Assembly (NCBI RefSeq): GCF_017811755.1
Contig: NZ_JADDJF010000004.1
Location: forward strand, 113,284 to 177,283
Length of the DNA: 64,000 nucleotides
Origin: Pararhodobacter sp. SW119
Lineage (GTDB): Bacteria > Pseudomonadota > Alphaproteobacteria > Rhodobacterales > Rhodobacteraceae
Reading direction: 5' to 3'
In this document: positions 55,483-64,000 of the stretch, in pieces
How the letters are laid out: every line of letters starts with the position of its first letter
Position numbering within the stretch: the first letter of the stretch is position 1
Position numbers and translations under genes: made by a program
Notes under the pieces: generated by a model
What the model saw: only the letters and a program-made list of their open reading frames with translations
Databases searched by the model: none
Told to the model about the DNA's origin: nothing

Positions 55483-56181
55483 ATGGCCGCAGACGACGAG
55501 ATCATCCTGTCCGAACTCGACGACGACGATCTCGTCCAGCAGATGATGGACGACCTTTACGACGGTCTTCGGGAAGAGATCGAAGAAAGCGTCACCATCC
55601 TGCTCGAACGCGGCTGGACCCCCTACGACATCCTGACGAAAGCGCTGGTCGCCGGCATGACGATCGTCGGCCACGACTTCCGCGACGGGATCCTTTTCGT
55701 GCCGGAGGTGCTGCTGGCGGCGAACGCGATGAAGGGCGGCATGGCGATCCTCAAGCCGCTTCTGGTCGAGACCGGCGCGCCGAAGATGGGCAAGATGGTG
55801 ATCGGCACCGTCAAGGGCGACATCCACGACATCGGCAAGAACCTCGTCGGAATGATGATGGAGGGCGCCGGTTTCGAGGTGGTGGACCTGGGCATCAACA
55901 ACCCGGTCGAGAAGTACCTCGAGGCGATCGCGCGCGAGGATGCCGACATCCTTGGGATGTCCGCGCTGCTGACCACGACGATGCCCTACATGAAGGTCGT
56001 CATCGACACGATGGTCGCCCAGGGGATCCGCGACGACTACATCGTGCTGGTCGGCGGCGCGCCCCTGAACGAGGAATTCGGCCGCGCCATCGGCGCCGAC
56101 GCCTATTGCCGCGATGCTGCCGTCGCCGTCGAGACCGCCAAGCAGTTCATCGCGCGCAAGCACAACATGCTGAACGCGTGA
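55483..56181 (+). CDS. cobalamin-binding corrinoid protein (methionine-synthase-type)
   Basis: 232 residues. N-terminal helical cap (ILLERGWTPYDILTKALVAGMTIVGHDFRDGILFVPEVL) and a Rossmann B12 domain with the cobalt-ligand motif GDIHDIGKN (Asp113, His115, Gly118), then VDLGINNPVEKYLEA and SALLTTTMPYMK. Such free corrinoid proteins accept methyl groups from a partner methyltransferase. In some Rhodobacteraceae a split methionine synthase has separate B12-binding and methyltransferase subunits, and this could be that subunit; no partner gene is in the window. The neighbours (radical SAM divergent, rpsA after) do not decide the role. Confidence 0.88.
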   Translation: MAADDEIILSELDDDDLVQQMMDDLYDGLREEIEESVTILLERGWTPYDILTKALVAGMTIVGHDFRDGILFVPEVLLAANAMKGGMAILKPLLVETGAPKMGKMVIGTVKGDIHDIGKNLVGMMMEGAGFEVVDLGINNPVEKYLEAIAREDADILGMSALLTTTMPYMKVVIDTMVAQGIRDDYIVLVGGAPLNEEFGRAIGADAYCRDAAVAVETAKQFIARKHNMLNA

Positions 56182-56371
56182 CGCGCATCGAGTCTGCGCG
56201 CGGGTCTTGCCAGCAAGGCCGTCAGCCCCTATAGACGCGCGGGTCGAGCGACATGCGCGATGCGGCAGGGTCAATCTGGCCCCTTCCCGCATTATGCCAT
56301 CGAATCGGAAACCAAAGACCGGCGGATCCAACCGTCAGGCCTGTGAAACGCATCCAAAGGACTGAATCTGA

Positions 56372-58051
56372 ATGTGCGCTAAAGCCACCATGGAAGAATT
56401 CGAGGCGCTGCTGAACGAGAGCCTCGACATCGACACGCCCGTCGAGGGCAGTGTCGTTACCGGCAAGGTCATCGCCATCGAGGCGGGCCAGGCCATCATC
56501 GACGTCGGCTACAAGATGGAAGGCCGGGTCGATCTGAAGGAATTCGCAAACCCGGGCGAGGCTCCCGAAATCGCCGTCGGCGATGAGGTCGAGGTCTATC
56601 TGGAACGCGTCGAGAATGCCCGCGGCGAAGCCGTGGTGAGCCGCGAGAAGGCCCGCCGCGAAGCCGCTTGGGATCGCCTCGAGAAGGCCTATGCCGACGA
56701 GAACCGCGTCGACGGTGCGATCTTCGGTCGCGTCAAGGGCGGCTTCACCGTCGATCTGGGCGGGGCCGTCGCGTTCCTGCCCGGCAGCCAGGTGGATGTG
56801 CGTCCCGTGCGCGATGCGGGTCCGCTGATGGGTCTCAAGCAGCCCTTCCAGATCCTCAAGATGGACCGCCGCCGCGGCAATATCGTCGTCTCGCGCCGCG
56901 CCATCCTGGAAGAAAGCCGCGCCGAGCAGCGCGCCGAGATCATCGCCAAGCTGTCCGAGGGCATGGTTGCCGACGGCGTCGTCAAGAATATCACCGAATA
57001 CGGCGCCTTCGTCGATCTGGGCGGTGTGGACGGGCTTCTGCACGTCACCGACATGGCCTGGCGTCGCGTCAACCACCCCTCCGAGATCCTGGCGATCGGC
57101 GAGACGCTGAAGGTCCAGGTCATCAAGATCAACAAGGAAACCCACCGCATCAGCCTCGGCATCAAGCAGCTGCAGGCCGATCCGTGGGATGCGGTCGAGG
57201 CGAACTTCGCCATCGGCTCGGTCCACAAGGGCCGCGTGACCAACATCACCGATTACGGCGCGTTCGTCGAACTGGAGCCGGGCGTCGAGGGGCTGGTCCA
57301 CGTGTCCGAGATGAGCTGGACCAAGAAGAACGTCCACCCCGGCAAGATCGTCTCCACCAGCCAGGAAGTCGAAGTCATGGTGCTGGAGATCGACAGCGCC
57401 AAGCGCCGCGTCAGCCTGGGCCTGAAGCAGACCCAGCGCAACCCGTGGGAAGTGTTCGCCGAATCGCACCCGCCGGGAACCGAGATCGAGGGCGAGGTGA
57501 AGAACATCACCGAATTCGGTCTGTTCATCGGCCTCGAGGGCGACATCGACGGCATGGTGCACCTCTCCGACCTCAGCTGGGACCAGCGCGGCGAGGAGGC
57601 GATCCAGAGCTATCACAAGGGCGACACGGTCAAGGCCGTCGTCTCCGAGGTCGACGTCGAGCGCGAGCGCATCTCGCTCTCGGTCAAGGCCCTGGGCAAC
57701 GACTCCTTCTCCGAGGCCGTCGATGGCGTGAAGCGGGGTTCGATCGTCACCGTCGAGGTCACCGCGATCGAGGATGGCGGGATCGAGGTCGAGTACAACG
57801 GCGCGAAGACCTTCATCCGGCGCTCGGACCTGGCCCGCGACCGCGCCGATCAGCGCCCCGAGCGGTTCCAGGTCGGCGACAAGGTCGACGCTCGCGTCAC
57901 TTCGGTCGACTCGCGCACGCGCAAGCTGGGCCTGTCGATCAAGGCGCGCGAGATCGCCGAAGAGAAGGAAGCGGTGGAGCAGTACGGCTCGTCCGACTCG
58001 GGTGCGTCGCTGGGCGATATCCTCGGGGCCGCTCTGCGCGACCGCAACTGA
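56372..58051 (+). CDS. rpsA: 30S ribosomal protein S1
   Basis: 559 residues with six S1 OB-fold repeats, for example GSVVTGKVIAIEAGQAIIDV, GRVKGGFTVDLGGAVAFLPG, GVVKNITEYGAFVDLGGVDG and GRVTNITDYGAFVELEPGVEG. The start MCAKATMEEFEALLNESLDI is the usual alphaproteobacterial N-terminus. It helps mRNA bind the 30S subunit. A strong terminator follows. The rpsA-ihfB-lapA-trpF-trpB order is common in this group. Confidence 0.97.
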   Translation: MCAKATMEEFEALLNESLDIDTPVEGSVVTGKVIAIEAGQAIIDVGYKMEGRVDLKEFANPGEAPEIAVGDEVEVYLERVENARGEAVVSREKARREAAWDRLEKAYADENRVDGAIFGRVKGGFTVDLGGAVAFLPGSQVDVRPVRDAGPLMGLKQPFQILKMDRRRGNIVVSRRAILEESRAEQRAEIIAKLSEGMVADGVVKNITEYGAFVDLGGVDGLLHVTDMAWRRVNHPSEILAIGETLKVQVIKINKETHRISLGIKQLQADPWDAVEANFAIGSVHKGRVTNITDYGAFVELEPGVEGLVHVSEMSWTKKNVHPGKIVSTSQEVEVMVLEIDSAKRRVSLGLKQTQRNPWEVFAESHPPGTEIEGEVKNITEFGLFIGLEGDIDGMVHLSDLSWDQRGEEAIQSYHKGDTVKAVVSEVDVERERISLSVKALGNDSFSEAVDGVKRGSIVTVEVTAIEDGGIEVEYNGAKTFIRRSDLARDRADQRPERFQVGDKVDARVTSVDSRTRKLGLSIKAREIAEEKEAVEQYGSSDSGASLGDILGAALRDRN

Positions 58052-58071
58052 TCGCATTCGGCAAATGAACT

Positions 58072-58110
58072 CGGGCCCCGCGCGTCACTCGCGCGGGGCC
58101 CGTCCGTTTT
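58072..58110 (+). terminator. rho-independent terminator after rpsA
   Basis: 13-bp perfect GC stem (58072-58084 with 58090-58102, core GGGCCCCGCGCG) and 5-base loop, followed by TCCGTTTT. It lies 20 bp after the rpsA stop and separates rpsA from the ihfB operon. Confidence 0.88.
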
Positions 58111-58343
58111 CGCCCCCGGCGATTCGTACGGCGTGGGGCGTCACGCTCCGGTTGTGCCGCTGCCCCGATACTCTGCCGGGGCGCCGGAACGACAGGCCCA
58201 ACCGGTCGCGGTCTTTTGCCAAACCCGCAGGATTGCGCGCTTTTCGTTTGTGCGCGGCCCTGATCAGGCCCTATAGTCCCCTGAATGCACCAAGTGCCAA
58301 TTTGCGCCGTCAGGCGTCCCATTGATGCCACCGGGGGGAGGCA

Positions 58344-58631
58344 ATGATCCGTTCGGAACTTATTCAGAAGATTGCCGACGAGAATCCGCAATTGTACCAG
58401 CGCGATGTCGAGCGCATCGTGAACACGTTCTTCGAGGAGATCACAGCGGCGCTGTCGCGCGGCGACCGGGTGGAGTTGCGCGGCTTCGGCGCGTTCTCGG
58501 TCAAGCGCCGGGACGCGCGCGTCGGGCGCAACCCGCGCACCGGCGAGGCCGTCTCGGTCGAGGAGAAATGCGTGCCCTTCTTCAAGACCGGAAAACTGCT
58601 GCGCGACCGGCTCAACGGCAAGGAAGGCTGA
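58344..58631 (+). CDS. ihfB: integration host factor subunit beta
   Basis: 95-residue nucleoid protein of the HU/IHF family that pairs with IhfA and bends DNA sharply. [43 protein letters not shown] with the DNA-intercalating proline, and [13 protein letters not shown] are conserved. GGGGGAGG is just upstream of the ATG. The lapA gene follows 8 bp later. Confidence 0.97.
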   Translation: MIRSELIQKIADENPQLYQRDVERIVNTFFEEITAALSRGDRVELRGFGAFSVKRRDARVGRNPRTGEAVSVEEKCVPFFKTGKLLRDRLNGKEG

Positions 58632-58639
58632 CCAGACCG

Positions 58640-59002
58640 ATGACCTATCTGCGCTACGCCGTCCTGATCCTCGTTCTCGCCTTCGCCGTGATGGTGGCGC
58701 TGGCCAACAGCGGGTCGGTTACCCTGTCCCTCTGGCCCGGCGCGATCGAGGCGCTGACAGGCACCAACTTCTCGGTCACGCTGCCGCTTTTCCTGGTCGT
58801 CGGCTTGGCCGTCGGGCTGGGTCTGGTGCTGGGCCTGATCTGGGAATGGTGGCGCGAACGCGCGCTCCGCGCCGAGGGCGCGCGCGCGCAACGGGAACTC
58901 AGCGAGTTGAAGCGCGGCGAGCGGTCGACGCCGGTCCCCGTGGTCCAGCGACAGCGCGACGAAATCCTCGATATCGTCGACGAGCCCGCCGCGACGCGAT
59001 GA
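58640..59002 (+). CDS. LapA domain (DUF1049) membrane protein
   Basis: 120 residues with two membrane segments: LRYAVLILVLAFAVMVALANS and LPLFLVVGLAVGLGLVLGLIW, followed by a coiled, basic C-terminus ERALRAEGARAQRELSELKRGE. This is the LapA/DUF1049 layout, linked in E. coli to lipopolysaccharide assembly (LapA/LapB). It overlaps trpF as ATGA. The longer upstream frame overlaps ihfB and is not used. Confidence 0.88.
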   Translation: MTYLRYAVLILVLAFAVMVALANSGSVTLSLWPGAIEALTGTNFSVTLPLFLVVGLAVGLGLVLGLIWEWWRERALRAEGARAQRELSELKRGERSTPVPVVQRQRDEILDIVDEPAATR

Positions 59003-59661
59003 GCGACCGCATTCGAGTCAAGATCTGCGGCCTGACGCGCGTGGCCGACATCGACGCCTGCGTGGATGCCGGCGCGGCCTATGTCGGGCTCAATTTTTTT
59101 CCGCGCTCGCCACGCGCCGTAACGCCGGAACAGGCGCGGTCCATCGCGCTGGCGGCACCCGCCGGGATGGCGCGCGTCGGACTTTTCGTCGATGCCGACG
59201 ACGCGGCGATCGCCGCGGTCCTCGCGCAAGCGCCACTCGACATCCTGCAACTCCACGGCAAGGAAAGCCCTGCGCGCGTGGCCGACGTCCGCGCCCGCTT
59301 CGGCCTGCCGGTGATGAAGGCGGTCGGCATCGCCAGCGCCGCGGATCTGCCGGCGCTGGCCGAACAGGGGCGCGTCGCCGACCTCCTGCTCGTCGACGCC
59401 AAGCCCGCGCCCGACGATATCCTGCCCGGCGGCAACGGACTGGCCTTCGACTGGCGGCTGATCGCCGGGCGGCGCTGGCCGGTGCCCTGGATGCTGGCCG
59501 GGGGCCTGACCGCCGCCAACGTGGCCGAGGCCGTGCGGCTGACCGGCGCGCGCCAGGTCGATGTGTCCTCGGGCGTCGAATCGGCGCCGGGCGTCAAGGA
59601 CGCCGCGCACATCGCCCGTTTCGTCGCCGCGGCGCAGGCAAGCACCGCGCCCGTCGACTGA
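58999..59661 (+). CDS. trpF: phosphoribosylanthranilate isomerase
   Basis: 220-residue TIM barrel of tryptophan biosynthesis. VKICGLTRVADIDACVDAGAAYVGLNFFPRSPR holds the catalytic cysteine (Cys10 in KICGLT). GLFVDAD, LLLVDAKP and WMLAGGLTAANVAEAV with the phosphate-binding loops and DVSSGVESAPGVKD are complete. The start overlaps the lapA stop as ATGA. trpB follows after 120 bp. Confidence 0.97.
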   Translation: MSDRIRVKICGLTRVADIDACVDAGAAYVGLNFFPRSPRAVTPEQARSIALAAPAGMARVGLFVDADDAAIAAVLAQAPLDILQLHGKESPARVADVRARFGLPVMKAVGIASAADLPALAEQGRVADLLLVDAKPAPDDILPGGNGLAFDWRLIAGRRWPVPWMLAGGLTAANVAEAVRLTGARQVDVSSGVESAPGVKDAAHIARFVAAAQASTAPVD

Positions 59662-59781
59662 TCCGTGCCCTCGCGCAAAGCCTGCTACGCGCGCCGCGAA
59701 CCCGATCTGCGGCAACGACACCGCCAGCGCTTTACCCGATGCGGCGCAGGGGCTACATCACCCTCAACGCAGGAGGATGCC

Positions 59782-61008
59782 ATGCCCGACGATCGGATCA
59801 ACAGCTACATGACAGGCCCCGACGAACAGGGCCGCTTCGGCATCTTCGGCGGACGTTTCGTCAGCGAGACGCTGATGCCGCTGATCCTGGAACTGGAGGC
59901 CGAATACGAGCGCGCCAAGACCGACGACAGTTTCTGGGCCGAGATGGCGGATCTCTGGACGCATTACGTCGGCCGCCCCAGCCCGCTCTACTTTGCCGAA
60001 CGCCTGACCGAGCACCTGGGCGGCGCCAAGGTCTACATGAAGCGCGACGAACTGAACCACACCGGCGCGCACAAGATCAACAACGTGCTGGGCCAGATCA
60101 TCCTCGCCCGCCGCATGGGCAAGACCCGGATCATCGCCGAAACCGGCGCCGGCCAGCACGGCGTGGCGACCGCGACGGTCTGCGCCAAGTTCGGGCTGAA
60201 CTGCGTGGTCTACATGGGCGCTCACGATGTGGAACGCCAGGCGCCCAACGTCTTCCGCATGCGGCTGCTGGGGGCCGAGGTGATCCCCGTCACCTCTGGC
60301 CGGGGTACACTGAAGGACGCAATGAACGATGCCCTGCGCGACTGGGTCACCAATGTGCGCGATACATTCTACTGCATCGGCACGGTCGCCGGTCCGCATC
60401 CCTACCCGGCGATGGTGCGCGACTTCCAGTCGATCATCGGCAAGGAAGCCAAGGAGCAGATGCAGAAGGCCGAAGGCCGCCTGCCCGACACGATCATCGC
60501 CGCGATCGGCGGTGGGTCGAACGCGATGGGACTTTTCTACCCCTTCCTCGACGACACCACCGTCCGCATCATCGGCGTGGAGGCCGGCGGCAAGGGCGTC
60601 GACGAGAAGATGGAACATTGCGCCAGCCTGACCGGCGGGCGCCCGGGCGTGCTGCACGGCAACCGCACCTATCTTCTGCAGGATGAAGACGGCCAGATCC
60701 TCGAAGGATTCTCGATCTCGGCGGGCCTGGACTATCCCGGCATCGGGCCGGAGCACGCCTGGCTGCACGAAAGCGGGCGGGCGCAATATGTGTCGATCAC
60801 CGATGCGGAAGCGCTGGAGGCGTTCCAGCTCAGCTGCGCGCTGGAGGGAATCATCCCGGCGCTGGAGCCGAGCCACGCCCTCGCGCATGTCATGAAGATC
60901 GCCCCGGATCTGCCCCGCGAGCACCTGATCGTGATGAACATGTGCGGGCGTGGCGACAAGGACATTTTCACCGTGGCGAAGCACCTGGGCTTCGACATGA
61001 AGATCTGA
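59782..61008 (+). CDS. trpB: tryptophan synthase beta chain
   Basis: 408 residues, the PLP subunit that joins indole and serine. [14 protein letters not shown], the PLP lysine Lys98 in [29 protein letters not shown], and the glycine-rich phosphate loop IGGGSNAMG are all present. AGGAGG lies six bases before the ATG. The trpA gene does not follow within the window; the next sequence is the second copy of the palindrome element. Confidence 0.98.
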   Translation: MPDDRINSYMTGPDEQGRFGIFGGRFVSETLMPLILELEAEYERAKTDDSFWAEMADLWTHYVGRPSPLYFAERLTEHLGGAKVYMKRDELNHTGAHKINNVLGQIILARRMGKTRIIAETGAGQHGVATATVCAKFGLNCVVYMGAHDVERQAPNVFRMRLLGAEVIPVTSGRGTLKDAMNDALRDWVTNVRDTFYCIGTVAGPHPYPAMVRDFQSIIGKEAKEQMQKAEGRLPDTIIAAIGGGSNAMGLFYPFLDDTTVRIIGVEAGGKGVDEKMEHCASLTGGRPGVLHGNRTYLLQDEDGQILEGFSISAGLDYPGIGPEHAWLHESGRAQYVSITDAEALEAFQLSCALEGIIPALEPSHALAHVMKIAPDLPREHLIVMNMCGRGDKDIFTVAKHLGFDMKI

Positions 61009-61057
61009 TCGTGGCGGGTCGGAAACTGGTTCCGGTCGCGGAAACCACTCGAAAGAG

Positions 61058-61130
61058 GTTTCGTTCCGGTTAACGGTGCAGCTGATTTCAAGTGAAATCA
61101 GTAACTTGCGCGCATGTGCGCTGGCGCACA
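61058..61130 (+). promoter_or_regulatory. 73-bp promoter-like element with TGTGCGC-TG-GCGCACA palindrome (copy 2)
   Basis: The same ordered blocks as the copy at 53701: GTTTC, GGTTAACGG (61068-61076), AATCAGTAACTTGCG (61096-61110) and the palindrome TGTGCGCTGGCGCACA (61115-61130), at identical spacing. The middle of the element (about 20 bp) differs completely between copies, so the blocks, not the whole stretch, are conserved. It lies 50 bp after trpB and reads toward the small ORF and the tail-anchored protein gene. Confidence 0.6.
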
Positions 61131-61281
61131 GCCTACTACCCATCGCGCGCCGACGCGAGAGCAAGGCCAGCCGGGGCAAACCCCTGGCGACGACCTGCGT
61201 GCCCTGCAGGACGCCCGCAGCATCCTTAATGAGCCGACTTTTAAGGATCTGATCAATGCGGAAGCGTCGCGCAACGCATAG
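61114..61281 (+). CDS. possible small protein overlapping the palindrome element
   Basis: 55-codon frame starting at an ATG that touches the palindrome. If TAACTT at 61102-61107 is the -10 box, transcription would start at or beside this ATG, giving a leaderless message. The second half (DDLRALQDARSILNEPTFKD) looks like ordinary globular protein, but there is no ribosome-binding site and no recognised family. G/C in third positions is lower than in the neighbours. Weak call. Confidence 0.3.
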   Translation: MCAGAQPTTHRAPTREQGQPGQTPGDDLRALQDARSILNEPTFKDLINAEASRNA

Positions 61282-61325
61282 ACTTCCCACCGACTCTCGA
61301 CAGGAGACTCGGCAGGAACGACACC

Positions 61326-62309
61326 ATGCGCAGGCTGGCCGGCATCGCTGGCGCAACGCTCATCTACGGCTCAGGCGAACAGTACCCGGACATGATCCTG
61401 GCACTGCAATTCGTGCTGGACGACTTGCGTCGCGACGGCCGGCAAGTCAGCGGGTTGCGCCTGTCCGGCCAGACGCTTCGCCTTCGGGTCGAGGATTATG
61501 AACTCGCCGCCTCGCTCGCTACGGAGCCCTTGCCGATCGCGGCGCTGCAGGGCGTGATGCGCCCGGCGCGCGACGAGGCGGAGCATGGCGGCTGGACGCA
61601 TGACCTGGCGCGCGGCCGCATGTTGCATGCGATCCGACACCATCGCTGGGCCCTGGGCGTCCTGCTGCGCGCGCGGTCCGGCGCAAGCGACGCCAACGTC
61701 GACGATGACCTCGATCTGCCGGCCGAATGCCGGTCCGTGGTCTCTGCCCTGATCGAGGCCGCCCCCCCGCAATTCATTCTCTGGCAGTCGAGCAGCGTGC
61801 TCTTCACGCTGGGAGAGTTCCAGAACCTCCCGCCCCGGCGGCTGAACGCACCCGGTGATCCGCGCAGCGCCATGCATCCCCGCACCGGACCCGGCCGGCT
61901 CGTCGCCCGCCCCGTGATGCCCGACTGGACCAAGACTGCCGAATCCGCGGGTAACGTGGAAGCCAAGGGCGAAGGGGGGACGACGGCCCCTCCGGGGGCC
62001 GAGACACCGAAACCGAACCAGTCGCCCACCCGCATCCCCGACGCGGACGAGCCACGCAGCCGCATGGATCGCATGCTTCGCCGGTCGGCCGGCCGGATCT
62101 TTCACCGCGGCGCAACCCAGAAGCGACCGCCCGATCTGCCCAACCTGGACCGGGACCACCGCCGTCTGGGTCGTGCCTTCGGCCGGGGCGACCAGCCCGG
62201 CACCCAGCCAGAGAGAGAGCGCTCCCAGCGCCGCAAGCTCCGCTTGCTGGGCGGCGTCCTGGTCGCCCTGTCGCTGATGGTCTTCCTGCCCCCGTGGACC
62301 GGCGTCTGA
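61326..62309 (+). CDS. unknown protein with C-terminal membrane anchor
   Basis: 327 residues, not recognised. Residues 1-175 look globular: LIYGSGEQYPDMILALQFVL, LRVEDYELAASLATEP, GGWTHDLARGRMLHAIRHHRWALGVLLRAR and PPQFILWQSSSVLFTLGEF. A basic, proline-rich and probably disordered stretch follows (about 190-300). Then come a basic RRKLRLL and one membrane helix LGGVLVALSLMVFLPPWTGV at the very end, so the protein is probably tail-anchored with its bulk in the cytoplasm. It lies 44 bp after the small ORF. Confidence 0.75.
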   Translation: MRRLAGIAGATLIYGSGEQYPDMILALQFVLDDLRRDGRQVSGLRLSGQTLRLRVEDYELAASLATEPLPIAALQGVMRPARDEAEHGGWTHDLARGRMLHAIRHHRWALGVLLRARSGASDANVDDDLDLPAECRSVVSALIEAAPPQFILWQSSSVLFTLGEFQNLPPRRLNAPGDPRSAMHPRTGPGRLVARPVMPDWTKTAESAGNVEAKGEGGTTAPPGAETPKPNQSPTRIPDADEPRSRMDRMLRRSAGRIFHRGATQKRPPDLPNLDRDHRRLGRAFGRGDQPGTQPERERSQRRKLRLLGGVLVALSLMVFLPPWTGV

Positions 62310-63782
<1,473 letters not shown>

Positions 63783-63814
63783 GTCTTCAATCTCGCCCTG
63801 AAGGATCAGAAAGT

Positions 63815-63840
63815 ACGGCGGCCCCTGCGGGCCGCCGTTT
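63815..63840 (+). terminator. rho-independent terminator after mdh
   Basis: 9-bp GC stem CGGCGGCCC/GGGCCGCCG (63816-63824 with 63829-63837) with a 4-base loop, flanked by A and TTT. It lies 32 bp after the mdh stop. The remaining 160 bp of the window show no gene. Confidence 0.85.
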
Positions 63841-64000
63841 CGATTCGACCGATCTAATCGTCGGGAACGAAAGGAAGTAACCCGCGCGGCAGGGCACTCC
63901 CGCGGGGCCACCGCCGCCGGATCACCAGTACACCCAATAAACACTAGAGGTTGGGCTGGCCCGTGTGGCGGAAGTTAAGAATTTCGCGCTGGCCGCGGCA

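Overview
The window comes from a high-GC alphaproteobacterium, most probably a member of the Rhodobacteraceae. This is judged from the base composition, the gene families (DUF6614, a GTA-type holin of three membrane segments, the argC-ccmE-ccmF-ccmH order, rpsA-ihfB-lapA-trpF-trpB, argS-SPOR-nagZ-scpA-scpB) and the codon use. No rRNA, tRNA, CRISPR array, insertion sequence or integrase was recognised.

Left part (1-19.3 kb, mostly minus strand up to gyrA, then plus). Four genes overlapping by 4 bp encode a fused HAD phosphatase-UbiA prenyltransferase, a GtrA-like membrane protein, a DprE1-like FAD oxidase and a DprE2-like reductase cut by the window edge. Together they look like a pathway for polyprenyl-phosphate-arabinose or a related lipid-linked pentose. 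Next come hom, gluQ, trmFO, a DoxX protein, small conserved proteins and gyrA. On the plus strand a universal stress protein, argC and the cytochrome c maturation genes ccmE, ccmF and ccmH follow. A muramidase-holin pair of the gene-transfer-agent lysis type sits between ccmE and ccmF.

Centre (19.6-44.9 kb, all minus strand). This is the main find: about 25 kb and 19 genes, almost all overlapping or within about 12 bp of each other, forming a complete-looking extracellular contractile injection system (eCIS, related to Afp, PVC, MAC and the cyanobacterial, Streptomyces and Algoriphagus systems). In transcription order: sheath, inner tube, gp26-like Zn-ribbon protein, proline-rich protein, DUF4255 cap protein, AAA ATPase, small protein, Cis7-like tube adaptor, separate LysM/tail-X-like protein, hub, separate spike, PAAR-like tip, gp25-like protein, two large baseplate-J-like proteins, tail protein I-like protein, a 1581-residue beta-helix fibre-like protein, and a DUF4157 protein with two HExxH motifs as the likely cargo. 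Capsid, portal, terminase and T6SS membrane-complex genes are absent, and no tape-measure gene is visible. The hub/spike and adaptor/LysM functions, fused in Afp, are separate genes here.

Right part (45.3-64 kb). Housekeeping genes return: a VOC protein, DUF2256, malate synthase G, argS, a SPOR protein, nagZ, scpA, scpB, a glycine-zipper lipoprotein, a PA0069-type radical SAM protein, a methionine-synthase-like corrinoid protein, rpsA, ihfB, lapA, trpF, trpB, an unknown tail-anchored protein and mdh. Two collinear 73-bp promoter-like elements, each ending in a TGTGC...GCACA palindrome, lie upstream of the lipoprotein and of the region after trpB. They are an unexplained shared regulatory signal.
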